NCBI GenBank assembly: GCA_030512335.1
Contig: JAULSU010000010.1
Span: 1 to 23,953 of the forward strand
Length of the DNA stretch: 23,953 nucleotides
DNA from: Immersiella caudata
Taxonomy: Eukaryota > Ascomycota > Sordariomycetes > Sordariales > Lasiosphaeriaceae
Direction of reading: 5' to 3'
The position numbers and the translations under genes were made by a program. Under the pieces are notes generated by a model. That model did not search any database. It was not told the DNA's origin and worked only from the letters and a program-made list of their open reading frames with translations. Position 1 is the first letter of the stretch. Each line of letters starts with the position of its first letter. This document shows, piece after piece, positions 9,315 to 18,287 of the stretch.

Positions 9315-11435
9315 AGTGGCCCCTCAGGACGTTCCCTCGGCTTCCGTTCTCACAAGTTGGCGCTGTCCGCAAGGAAAAGACTCCATGGATACAAATTGAA
9401 GAGGATGTGGAGGATCCGGAGAACGCTATCAATCGACCAACGATGCGGGCCTGCATTGATCAATCATTTTAACCTCTCCCATGTCGGGGCTAGAAGCCTG
9501 CCGGCTGTGCCTGGGAAGCTGGACCGAGTCAAGACCGGTTCAGTCGGTGAGGATCCAGGCCTGGGGAGTCTGCCCACTAATGCCGCGGGCCGATCCCGAT
9601 TGGAGCTCTGGAGCGGCAACAAGAGAGCGTGGCGTCCGAACCAATTGTCATCGGCATTCCCCCCAGCGCCCCAGCTGCAAGCCAGCGGACATAAGGTTTA
9701 AACGAGGTGTGCTAATCCAAAGAGAATGCAGGGCGTTCCCCGACAGCATGGTTCAGGTCTGTGAAGCGCGCAGCAAATTGCGACACCGGGGGGGAAGGAA
9801 GACACAGCTTTCAGCGGGCGTCTGTGCGGGTCGCCAACCAGATCGCGTCGGTGCGTCAGTGACGTAATGAAATTGCTCAATCCAAACTGTGGGATGGCGC
9901 AACATCATGCCAATCCAAGACAAGGGCGCATTTCAGCAGACAGCCATCAGAACGCCTAGAATACGCCATCGCGGGCAGCACTTTTGTTAGACAGGATCAA
10001 ATCTTGTCCTTTTGTCGACTCAGGTCCCACCTCAATATGTATCCGCTTTGTTTGGGCAGTTTATCTCACACGCATCGAAACGATAAAGACGTACTGGTGA
10101 CGGAAGCTTACCTCCAGAATCTCAGCGCGCCGAACTTACCGAATCCGCTCTCTGTGTTACCACCTTGATTTCAAGAAACTGGCCAAATCGAATTTAAAGG
10201 GCAACCAACATGAAGTATGTCCCGCAAGGAAGTGTGTCGTCACATTCCATTGCGGCATTCATCTTCAATTTGCGCTGTGCGTCGTCAAAAGATCCTCTTT
10301 GACTCCGCGCCACAATGCTATTGTGGTCAAAAAAGCACTCAAGCTATTTAACAACCCAACATACGAAAAGCATCCCTTTCCAGACCCATCCCATCCCTTT
10401 CCAGGCCCATCCCACTCCCGCCGATCTCCAGCCATCAGAATCAAAGCACCCTGAAAAACACCAGGGCATCCTGAACCACCTCATTTGAAGGGATCTTGGG
10501 GACTTAAAGTGAGCCCACCCGAATCGAGGCTAGGGATTGATCCCTGGAAAGGATGACCGGGGAGTTGGAGGCTTCAGCGCTCAGAACAATACCGAGCGCA
10601 TTTCTGCACATACTGGGCCGTAGAGGGGCTCGGGCAACTCCTCGTACAGCGGTCCATGCAAGGGAGCTAGTCACCAACAGATCAGGACACTGTGGGTGGG
10701 TGGCGAAAAGAATCTGGACTTGCATATACAGGTTGCTGGGCACTCTTCTCGACAACATCGGTGTTTTGTGGCTAGTCTAAACTAAGAGGGACGGGGGCGG
10801 TTAGCGGACCGAGAAGAACGGGAAGGGAAAGGAGATGCATGTTTAGGTGTTAATTAGCCACGGATGTGATTTATCGGTATAACTATGTCAGTCGATGGGT
10901 CCCAGGTCTTGAACTTGGGCAACTCGATCATCTCACCCCTATGAGAGGTGCTCCTTCTTATATACGACGAGAAGTACCTCGACTTGAACCCTGACGGACA
11001 CTAGGCTCTTAGAAGGAAAAAATATTTGCCTGGTTGCTTCGCGTTCCGAAGCAGTTGATGCATGGATGCCCAGAAGCAACCGCAAGGATCGTTCAGCTGC
11101 CATTTACGCGATTACCGACACTGCGTTCAATTTCGGCAGCCTTATGCTACCCTTGGAATGTCGCTGTCTCCTACTGGGCTACAGATCAAGCGCCATGATA
11201 GGTATGCAGGTCAATCTTATCAGATCATCTGACAATCTCTTGGGTGCCCCCCGCTCGCCGAGAGATGTCAAGATGAGCTGAAGACAACCATTGCATAGCT
11301 ACTGCAGCTGAGCGCAATATTTACGTAACACTCCAATTCATTGACTCACGGCACAGCGAAACTGAACACACTAACTGTCAGAACCACCAGTAGAACTGAG
11401 CCACTAGCCGTTCTCAGCCATATCCCCAACCCTGC
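9315..11435. other. 2.1-kb gene-poor stretch
   Basis: No frame on either strand shows a recognisable domain, signal peptide or plausible intron set. The stretch holds the receptor relic's upstream region, a 21-bp tandem duplication (10371-10412) and several short palindromes: CACAAT-GCT-ATTGTG at 10311-10325, AGGGAT-TG-ATCCCT at 10532-10545, and a 9-bp inverted repeat GGTTGCTTC/GAAGCAACC at 11032-11040 and 11073-11081. It may be old mobile-element debris, but I see no defined ends. Confidence 0.5.
10371..10412. repeat. tandem duplication, 2 x 21 bp
   Basis: Two adjacent 21-bp units start CATCCCTTTCCAG and end CCCATCC. They differ at one position (A or G), and a partial third copy may follow. 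Confidence 0.8.
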
Positions 11436-12359
11436 TCAAACCTCAACGACCCCCTTCATCACTCTCACACAGGACCCCGTCACATACACATCCTTGACCT
11501 CCCCCCCTTCCTTCCTCACTTCCAACCGAATGATACTCCCCCTTCCCATCTCCACCCCTTGTTCGATTGTCGCCTGCACCGTCACATCTTGCTCATCCAA
11601 GTTGGACACCAAGTAAGCCCCCAGCGCAGCCGACGCGCTCCCCGTCGCCGGATCCTCCGAGACATCATCCAGCGGAGCGAACATCCTCGCTCGAATCTTC
11701 CACGGGCTTTCGGGATTGCGGACATAGAGGAACAGTGGAAACTTAGGGGCTTGAGTCTTGTAGGTAGCATTTGCCTCGTGAAAGGCCGAGACATTCAGTC
11801 GGGCTTGGCCCAGCGCGCCCAGATCGTTGAGTTCTGCAAAGGCAAAGGCGAGCCCGACGGAGGCGATGACGGGCGCATGGGAGGTGATTTTGATCTGAGA
11901 GGTCGCGATAGAGGCGCATCTTGCAACGAGCTCCAGCGGGATGATTGATCCCGTTGTCAAGGGGCCAGGGGCACGGATAGTAGCGCCGGTGATGGTGTTG
12001 GTGGTATCATCTCGGAGGAGGTTGACCGACACAATACCGGCCTTTTCTTCAAAAAGAAGCGCGTCCCCTACGGGAATGCCAAAGAGCGTCGGGAGCTGGC
12101 CGAGGACGAAGGCGGTGCCGACGTTTGGGTGACCGGCGAAGGGGACTTCGGAGGTCGGGGTGAAGATGCGCACTTGGGCGCTGTTTGCGGGGTCGGCGGG
12201 CGGCAGGACAAATGTTGATTCCGAGTAGCCGAATTCCTTTGCGATGGATTGCATGTCGGCCGTTTCGAGGCCCCGCGCGTCCGGGATCACGGCAAGCGGG
12301 TTGCCCGAGAATCGGTCGGCCGTGAAAACATCGACGGTGATGAAGTCAGCATAAGGCAT
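11436..12359 (-). CDS. PhzF-family isomerase/epimerase-like protein, 307 aa
   Basis: An intact single-exon frame in the PhzF (phenazine biosynthesis-like) superfamily, cofactor-free isomerases with a diaminopimelate-epimerase fold. I chose ATG 12357-12359 because family members begin with a strand like PYADFITVDVFT. The open frame extends 60 codons further upstream, but that part is not domain-like. Key features are RFSGNPLAVIPDA (residues 17-28), the catalytic Glu47 in GYSESTFVLP, EVPFAGHPNVGTA (71-83) and the second half-domain signature EDPATGSASAALGAYL (235-250). The length fits the family (about 280-310). Phenazine synthesis itself is bacterial, so the fungal role and substrate are unknown. 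It lies 435 bp downstream of the glycosyltransferase on the same strand, with separate transcription likely. Confidence 0.93.
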   Translation of the reverse strand: MPYADFITVDVFTADRFSGNPLAVIPDARGLETADMQSIAKEFGYSESTFVLPPADPANSAQVRIFTPTSEVPFAGHPNVGTAFVLGQLPTLFGIPVGDALLFEEKAGIVSVNLLRDDTTNTITGATIRAPGPLTTGSIIPLELVARCASIATSQIKITSHAPVIASVGLAFAFAELNDLGALGQARLNVSAFHEANATYKTQAPKFPLFLYVRNPESPWKIRARMFAPLDDVSEDPATGSASAALGAYLVSNLDEQDVTVQATIEQGVEMGRGSIIRLEVRKEGGEVKDVYVTGSCVRVMKGVVEV

Positions 12360-12794
12360 GTTGATGGTTGCCCGTGCTTCGCGTAAAATACAGTGTTGAG
12401 GGATGTTAGATGACTTGGGAAGGCGCTGGAGACATTTCGAGTGGTGTGTGAGAGCCAACTGAAGAATCATTAGCGGGGTGGGGGATGGCCACATCTTCCC
12501 GGTTTCCGGGCCGGGTGACCCACTTGCGGTGCGGGGCACGCCCTGCCGATTATGACGAAGGCCCGATGACTAACCACCAAGCCTAAAAGCTAGGTCCGGA
12601 AGAGCTATTGGTCGGAAGCTTGGCGATCAGGAGTTGAAACACGTGGGCTCAGTTTGCTTACCAGTGATCATGCCTTCTATTATATGTATAGTAGGTGCCG
12701 TTTTCTACGTTCTATCTTCAATGATCTATCTTGTATCTTTACCCTCTACCGATCTCCCATTCAAGGCAACAGTCAGTGACCTGCACCAGCCATT
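12360..12794. other. intergenic between glycosyltransferase 3' end and PhzF-like gene
   Basis: Contains the presumed PhzF-like promoter and the 3' flank of the glycosyltransferase. An AT-rich patch (TTCTATTATATGTATAG, about 12676-12692) could be a 3'-end or promoter element. No gene was seen. Confidence 0.45.
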
Positions 12795-14543
12795 TCAAGA
12801 GCTCCCAGCACCCTTGACAAGCACCAGATTGTTTTTACTTGCAGCGTTGTGCTTGCAAACATCCTTTCCCCTGAACGCCAATTCGATGAAAGAGTAGAGC
12901 TCTACAAAGCTGTAGGCGAGAATGGTCGGCAGCATCAAAACCCAATGCAGCAGGCCTCTTGCAACCCCCCGAAGACCCATGTTGTAATGGTTGCTTCCAC
13001 CCCCAGGCACGGGAAGGCACCACCGGACGAGGACAGTGACAATGAGTAAGAAGGCGTATTGCGTTCCCAAGAAGATGAGAGTGATTTCTGTGAAAGAAGA
13101 GTCGTTGATGAAGAGTCGATCGTGGTGAGGAGCAACCATGTTGATGAGCTGAACAATGATGGGGGAGAAGACCGAGAAGATCGCGCTGGCGCAGAGGACG
13201 AGGCCGTAGTAGACAAAGAAGCGTGTGGCCCAGCTGATGGACAAATAGAGCCCGGGCATTCGGTAGGTCTTGACGATGAAGTAATGGAAGACTTCGCCGG
13301 CGCCAATAGTCCATCGACGAACCTGAAGGGCCCATTCGCGTATCTCATCCGCGTAGTTGGCGCCCGAGGTCGGGCCATTGATGGAAATGAGGTTCAGAGG
13401 CCGGATGCGGATTTCTCGGCGGGTCATGATTGTGTAACGAATCAAAGCAATGATGTCCTCCATCTGGTAGGCCGGGTGGGTGAAGGCGCCCTCTTCCAAT
13501 AGCTTTACGCTGAGCGAGTAATGAGACATGGGATTGATGTTCCAGGGGATCAGAACACCCATGAAGAAAAAGGTGCGCAAAACTCCGGTGATGTCGACAA
13601 AGAAGGGCATCGAGTCGCGCTTGTAGACGATAATGGACTGCCAGATGGAGGAATGGCGGTTGGTAGAATCGAGCTTGGAGTACTCGGTTTCCAGCTCCCG
13701 CATGTAGTCGGGGTCGAAAACCGCATCGCAGTCGCAGTTGGTGAAGATGTGTTCGTACTTGTCGTAGTGGTAGTCGTCATCTTGTCGGAGAATCCGCAGG
13801 CCCTGGCGACAGGCGTAGTTCATGTTGGAGCACTTGCCAGGGATTTCGCCGGGGACGCCCGAGGGGTGAAAGGTGACGATGAGACGAAGGAATTTGTTGT
13901 CGTACTTGGCGTAAACTTCGTCGCGTTTGGCCTTCTTGTCGGGGGTGCGGGATTCCATGCCGATGATGACGGACATGCGGGATGTGGCATCTTGTTGCTG
14001 CGCGAGCGAGTCCAAGGTCGTTTGCAGCACACTCATGGGTTCCTTGTACAAGGTCATGGCGACAATGTGGCGAATCGTCGAGTAGTCGTTGGCCGTGGCG
14101 TCTGCTGATTCAGCATCTTGAGCTTTGGCCGCTCTCAGCTTGTTTCGGCCGTTGATGGCGAGCGCTCGACGGATGGCGCAAATGGTGGCTATCAGCCAGA
14201 TAAGTTGGAAAATACCGATTGTGACGATGATGACGATGTTGGTTGCTTGGTTGACATAGGGAATAAGAGGCATCCAGACGGGAAAGAGTAGGAAAGTGGA
14301 GATGATGAAAAGGAATAAGATGTTCCAGCGGACATAGCGATTGGCTGCCTCTAGCTTTGCAGCGCTCATGCCACTATTCAGGCTCTCGGAGGATGAGAAC
14401 GGCGATGTTGAAGACATCTTGGGCGAAGGCTTCTCACACGCAGTCACTGGAATCACTGGCATCATTGATGGAATCGGGCGTTCTCCCTTTCTTAATATTC
14501 TTAATATAATAACGGAGTCAATCCCCGTCAAAGGTCGTTCCAT
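12795..14543 (-). CDS. family-2-like membrane glycosyltransferase, up to 582 aa
   Basis: An intact single-exon frame for a processive-type GT2 enzyme that would make or extend a polysaccharide at a membrane. Two spans near the N-terminus (about residues 73-93 and 102-123) precede a cytosolic catalytic domain: VAMTLYKEPM (161-170), a metal/nucleotide-binding DxD in TNCDCDAVFDPDYM (Asp271/Asp273), the acceptor-site ED in YQMEDIIALI (Glu362/Asp363) and the QxxRW-type QVRRW (407-411). At least three further hydrophobic segments follow (about 430-470, 485-510, 530-556). This D,D,ED,QxxRW set is that of cellulose/chitin/hyaluronan-synthase relatives; the product cannot be told. The first ATG (14541-14543) lies upstream of a TATA-like patch (14501-14510), so the true start may be Met27/28 (14465 or 14462) or Met43 (14417, with A at -3). 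Confidence 0.9.
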   Translation of the reverse strand: MERPLTGIDSVIILRILRKGERPIPSMMPVIPVTACEKPSPKMSSTSPFSSSESLNSGMSAAKLEAANRYVRWNILFLFIISTFLLFPVWMPLIPYVNQATNIVIIVTIGIFQLIWLIATICAIRRALAINGRNKLRAAKAQDAESADATANDYSTIRHIVAMTLYKEPMSVLQTTLDSLAQQQDATSRMSVIIGMESRTPDKKAKRDEVYAKYDNKFLRLIVTFHPSGVPGEIPGKCSNMNYACRQGLRILRQDDDYHYDKYEHIFTNCDCDAVFDPDYMRELETEYSKLDSTNRHSSIWQSIIVYKRDSMPFFVDITGVLRTFFFMGVLIPWNINPMSHYSLSVKLLEEGAFTHPAYQMEDIIALIRYTIMTRREIRIRPLNLISINGPTSGANYADEIREWALQVRRWTIGAGEVFHYFIVKTYRMPGLYLSISWATRFFVYYGLVLCASAIFSVFSPIIVQLINMVAPHHDRLFINDSSFTEITLIFLGTQYAFLLIVTVLVRWCLPVPGGGSNHYNMGLRGVARGLLHWVLMLPTILAYSFVELYSFIELAFRGKDVCKHNAASKNNLVLVKGAGSS

Positions 14544-15400
14544 TCGGCGCCCTCAGCTCCCGATCTAAGTCGACGATAGTGCGTTCCCTTCTCTGGCTAA
14601 GATGCTTGAAGCTGTTGACCCAGCTCAATATTCGGGCGCCACAAGGATGCTGTTCCCTGAATCAAGACTAGCGTTGCGGGGCCTCTGGGATGCCCGCGAG
14701 CCCGAACGGCCATGTGGCCTGCACCTCCTGGCCAAGCTTGGGCGCTGGAGAGAGGCAGTGGCGGGGCGGGAATCACGGTTGTCCAGTCTTTTCAACTGTA
14801 TTGCCTGGCTCTACCGAGCTGCTGCAAGGGCAGGGCTGCAAAACGTCCATCGCTCTATCCTTCGAGAAGGGATCAAGAACAAAAAGAAAGGAAGAAGAAA
14901 AAAAGGCAATTTGTGTGTTTGTGGGCCTGGTGCGGCTCGATTCGCTTGGCTTGCATGGCATGATGCTGACTGGGGTTCGCTACAGTCTTGGCAGCAGCTT
15001 GTTTTTGTCCCGCGACCACGGCCCTGGCCTGTCGTCTCCGGATGTTGTCCACTTAATTCGCGAGTAAAAGTGGTCTGGTCCATCCCTCTCTTATCAGCTC
15101 AGCTGCTGTCAAGTTGCCAGCGCATGGCCCTCGGGCCACATCTCGGCAATCCGGGTCTGTCGGCATTGACGTTCGATGGCCCAGGCGAGCGGTGTGTTGT
15201 CCCAGCAGCAAGGAAGCGAGAAAAAAATATTTGCAAGGGGAATTAGAATATATAGACAAGCTATGTGGGGAAGCGAAAAGGAGGTTTCTAAAATGGGAGA
15301 TGCGTTCGAAGCATCTTCGTTTGCCCTTTGCCCTCCTAAAAACAACTTAAAAAGAGGCCTCTCAGGGGTGCACGCAGGCACGTAGCGACGCAGGCCAGAA
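14544..15400. other. intergenic: glycosyltransferase upstream region and copper transporter 3' flank
   Basis: About 860 bp without a convincing gene. A plus-strand frame of 214 codons (14602-15246) lacks domain-like content, and part of it merely translates a purine run. That run (about 14875-14907) is a CT-rich tract on the minus strand, a common feature of fungal promoters, placed about 340 bp before the glycosyltransferase. Confidence 0.5.
14875..14907 (-). promoter_or_regulatory. CT-rich tract upstream of the glycosyltransferase
   Basis: On the minus strand this is a nearly pure pyrimidine run (CCTTTTTTTCTTCTTCC and onward). Pyrimidine-rich tracts are frequent in filamentous fungal promoters. 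The role here is inferred from position only. Confidence 0.3.
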
Positions 15401-16069
15401 TTATCCGCAACACACAGTCGGTTCCTTCGCAGCCGACGTTTGAGAGTCGAGGCCCCTGCCCTTCAAGTTAGATAGGTGGAACTCAAGTCCGAGGGTCTTT
15501 AGAAACAACTTACAGTCCAAGTGTCTCCCATTGGAAGACAAAGGCACCAATGTACGCGCCGATGAAAATGCAAATGATGATGTACCCGTTGTAATACATG
15601 GCGAGCCTGCAGAGACTCCCGGTCAGAAACAAGCTCAAGACGCGAAAGACTCAAGATTGACTTGCAGCATGATAAAATAGGCAACTGCAAACTGGACCAT
15701 GTGGAGAAAGGCACGAACGGCCTGCTCCCAGATCTTGGGTCGATAACCCCCCACGGGAGATAGAGCACCAGTCTCTGCATGCTTGCGGAGCAGGAAGCGG
15801 TCGAACTCTTTGACCGAGCGGCGGAGAAACTCGAGAGACATGACAAGTAGGATGACGCCGATGCAGGAACCGGCAAACATGCCGGTTGAGGTGATCTTCC
15901 ACGTCGATGCAATGAAGCAGGAGTCGATTGTGTTCCAGTTCCAGAGCATCGAAATCTTGCAGCCATGGCCACCCATGCCGCCCATCCCACCGCCTGCCGC
16001 TGCCGCTGTCGTTGTTGCTGCTCCTGCGACACCTGTTGTAGTCGCCATGGTATGGCCGCCGTGGTCCAT
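15401..16069 (-). CDS. Ctr-family high-affinity copper transporter, 183 aa, three exons
   Basis: Encodes a Ctr copper(I) transporter, which acts as a trimer in the plasma or vacuolar membrane. Exons are 15666-16069, 15514-15606 and 15401-15455 (552 nt, 183 residues). The N-terminus is His/Met/Gly-rich (MDHGGHTM, then GGMGGMGGHGC), typical of copper-gathering ectodomains. TM1 is about residues 61-80. TM2 carries the family's MxxxM motif (Met134/Met138 in FIMLLAMYYNGY), and TM3 carries GxxxG (Gly151/Gly155 in IGAYIGAF). The tail ends VCCG, a Cys pair like those that bind copper in other Ctr proteins. Intron 1 (15607-15665) is GC-AG, with donor GCAAGT and branch CTGAC; only this splice keeps frame and restores the MLLAMYY motif. 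Intron 2 (15456-15513) is GTAAGT-CTAAC-CAG and is needed to reach the Cys tail. Mac1-like motifs lie about 230-260 bp upstream. Confidence 0.95.
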
Positions 16070-16205
16070 CTTTGCGAACGGAGGTGGGGCGTTTCGGTAG
16101 GTAGAAAAACAGGGGGTTTTGCGCTAAATCAATGTGTGTGAGCCCTCTGTCAAGAGTCGGAAGGGGGGACTCACAACGCCTCAGATCGAACCAACAGCCG
16201 TTCAT

Positions 16206-16213
16206 CTTATATG
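16206..16213 (-). promoter_or_regulatory. TATA-like element of the copper transporter
   Basis: CATATAAG on the minus strand, about 140 bp before the copper transporter ATG, between the Mac1-like cluster and the gene. Assigned by motif and position. Confidence 0.45.
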
Positions 16214-16298
16214 CTCCATACCCGTCCTTTTTTGACAGGAGCAATATTTCACAACCTCACTCCATCGTTTTCCCAATGCGACCCTAGCGCCATGTAGG

Positions 16299-16330
16299 TG
16301 AGCAAGTTTGAGCAAGCTGTTGTGTGCTCA
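16299..16330 (-). promoter_or_regulatory. cluster of three Mac1-like copper-response motifs
   Basis: Within 32 bp, about 230-260 bp upstream of the copper transporter ATG, there are two copies of TGAGCAAG (16299-16306, 16309-16316; CTTGCTCA on the other strand) and one TGTGCTCA (16323-16330). Copper-starvation activators of the Mac1 type bind TTTGCTCA-like cores in yeast, and a TGTGCTCA form is reported in Aspergillus. The position in front of a Ctr gene fits induction under copper shortage. Function is inferred, not shown. Confidence 0.65.
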
Positions 16331-16470
16331 ACCACTCAGACCCCCCCAAATCAGCCTCATGTCACCCCACCTGTGCATGACAGTGCGGCGAGCGTTATCA
16401 GTACCGCATGGTTCTCCGCAATGTCGCGCGTCGCCTCATGCGCCAGCGGATCCAACCCGCCGGAAGCGAC

Positions 16471-16475
16471 AAAAA
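16471..16475 (-). terminator. RNA polymerase III terminator of the tRNA
   Basis: A run of five T on the minus strand begins two bases after the tRNA 3' end, as expected for Pol III termination. Confidence 0.6.
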
Positions 16476-16476
16476 G

Positions 16477-16568
16477 AGGTCGTGCCCGGGTTCGAATCGG
16501 GGTTATCAGAAGATGAGAAACACAACGCTTGTCAAAATCTGAAGTAATGGCCACTACACTACACAACC
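16477..16568 (-). tRNA. tRNA-Gln (anticodon TTG) with about 20-nt intron
   Basis: Reading minus, the acceptor 5' strand GGTTGTG pairs with 3' CACGACC (one G-U). The A-box-like D arm reads TAGTGTAGTGG. The anticodon stem TCAGA/TCTGA closes a loop with TTTTGA, giving anticodon TTG (reads CAA, Gln). An intron of about 20 nt follows the base after the anticodon, the usual eukaryotic position. The T arm is CCCGA-TTCGAAC-CCGGG, where the innermost pair is an A-C mismatch instead of G-C. Mature length is about 72 nt, and a T5 terminator follows. The mismatch leaves some chance that it is a pseudo-tRNA. Confidence 0.8.
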
Positions 16569-16804
16569 TCGGGGGTCGATACCGGCCCACGACTCGAGGG
16601 AGCATCATAAATCACAACCTGCGAACAGATGCAACGTCGCTTCTCGTCAACTTTTCTGTCACCCTTGCGGGGAAAGACCAAAACAAGCAAACGTATTCCA
16701 TGCTTCGTGTATTTGATAAAAGAGGCATCAATGTCATGTATCATTATCTCACACATGCCTTGCCAAGGTTACCACTGGGTATCGGATCCCACTCATGTAT
16801 TACT

Positions 16805-18287
16805 TCACCCTCGCTGAAGCCCCATTGCAGTCGTCTGATACACCTCCCTTTGTACCTGCACACCACCACCAGAAAAGCTCCTGACCCTGCTGGAGGCGGC
16901 TTTCCCTGGCCTCACAGGGATAATCTCGGTCCTCACGCCGACGCCAGGGCGCCTCGGCGCCAGCGCCAGCTCACTGGCCTCGCTGCCCAGGCTTCGGGCA
17001 TCATCGTCGCCGCTGCGGAAGGGGGAGAGGTTATCGTTCAGCTCTACATCGTGATCGGCCTCCTTGCCGCGAGGAGATGCAAGCTCGCTGCCGCTGTCGT
17101 TGCCGGAGAGAGGGATGCCGCGCTTACTGCCCATCTCGGCCTCGCTGCGAGAGGGGACAGTGCCCTTGCTACCGGTGGCCTTGCCATAGCCGGAGTGGCC
17201 GTAGCCTCCAGCTGTGGGACGACTGCCAGCGCCAGTCCCGCCGATGAAGTTGGGAAAGTAGCGGCCCACGAGGGGACGGAGGGTGGGCAGGCAGCAACAG
17301 GTGATGGCGGATGTGAGCTCGCCGACGGACCACAAGGAGGAGGTGACGTTTTCCCAGGGGAAGTCCTCGAACAGCTTGAGGTAGCGGATGCGGATGACGG
17401 ACACGATGACGGTGCTGGTAGGGGTGAGCTTCTGTTCAAGAGAGCGAGGGAAGGGCCCAACGGGGATGAGGAGAGGGGTACGTACAAGAAACCCAAGCCG
17501 AAAACGCCGATGAGTATGATCTTTTGCTGCTTAGGGAGCTGCAGCTTCCAAATGGCCGGGAGGGGGAGGCAAAAGACGGCAACGTCGGTGATGATATTGC
17601 CGGCGGCGTTGATGTACCACTGCGGGATATTGGGGATGCACTTGGACTCGATGGTCTTGTCCCAGAATCCATTGATGGGCGTGCATGTGAAGATGCCGAC
17701 AAAGGTTTGGGACAGAGCCCAACCGCCGACCACGATGATGGCGATGATGTAAACGATGCGCATGTGTTGAATTGCCAAGACTCGGTAGTACTGGAAAAGG
17801 AAGGCGAGCTTGATGAAGAACAATGCTGCGCAGTAGAAAACGATCGATAGGTAGAAGTCCTGGGTCGTGTCAGTGAATCCGGACACATACATGGTTCCCT
17901 GGGAGTGGTGGCGCGTACCTTGAAGTACTTGGGGATGTTGGCGAGCTCCATGACATAAATGTGCTTGCCCAAACCATATTTTGTCATGTCCATGATGGAA
18001 ATGGCCGAGCCATAAGTGGCAATCTGGAGTCGAGGTCAGAGGGTGATTTCTTGTGGGGCAAGCCCGTTTCGCTTTGCAGGGAAGGGGAAGCGTACCAGGC
18101 CGAGGATGATGGTATAGTCGTCCCATCCGAGCTGGTTGATGATGATCTTGCGCGTCCACAGTCGCAGGCCGACCATGAGGGTGGAGATGACAAGGCAGAA
18201 GGTAGCAACGCCGATGACTTTACCGGTGGCATCCTCAAAGGCATTAGGCGGCAGCGCCGGAGGGGCACCCGACTCGGGTGACGACAT
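16805..18287 (-). CDS. PTH11-like rhodopsin-domain membrane receptor, 426 aa, four exons
   Basis: An intact multi-span integral membrane protein of the fungal PTH11/SAT4-type rhodopsin-domain family, thought to sense surface or nutrient cues through G proteins. Exons are 18096-18287, 17919-18023, 17486-17859 and 16805-17414 (1281 nt). Introns 18024-18095, 17860-17918 and 17415-17485 have GTACGC/GTACGT donors and CAG acceptors, and the first two have CTGAC branches. ATG 18285-18287 is the first ATG of the exon. Family blocks seen: first span with LRLWTRK, LGWDDYTIILGL, DMTKYGLGKHIYVM, FFIKLAFLFQYYRVL, FTCTPINGFWD (Cys in the extracellular loop), INAAGNIITDVAVFCLPLPA, FFTVIVSVIRIRYL and TSSLWSVGELTSAITCCCLP. 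A long Ser/Gly/Arg-rich cytosolic tail follows. A related but frameshifted copy lies at 8038-9314. Confidence 0.93.

Noticed and set aside
10900..10980. tRNA-like B-box (AGTTCAAGACC on minus) near a CACC/GGTG hairpin
   Set aside because: No matching acceptor stem, A box or anticodon stem can be built around it.
13059..14108. Long plus-strand frames opposite the glycosyltransferase
   Set aside because: Asp/Val/Gly-rich antisense shadows of an intact conserved gene.
14602..15246. Plus-strand frame of 214 codons
   Set aside because: No recognisable motif, signal or family; its Lys/Arg-rich part is a translated purine run, and the region is the expected upstream/3' flank of minus-strand genes.
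16529..17752. Plus-strand frame of 407 codons
   Set aside because: It lies opposite the exons and introns of the intact PTH11-like receptor and has no family features; antisense shadow.
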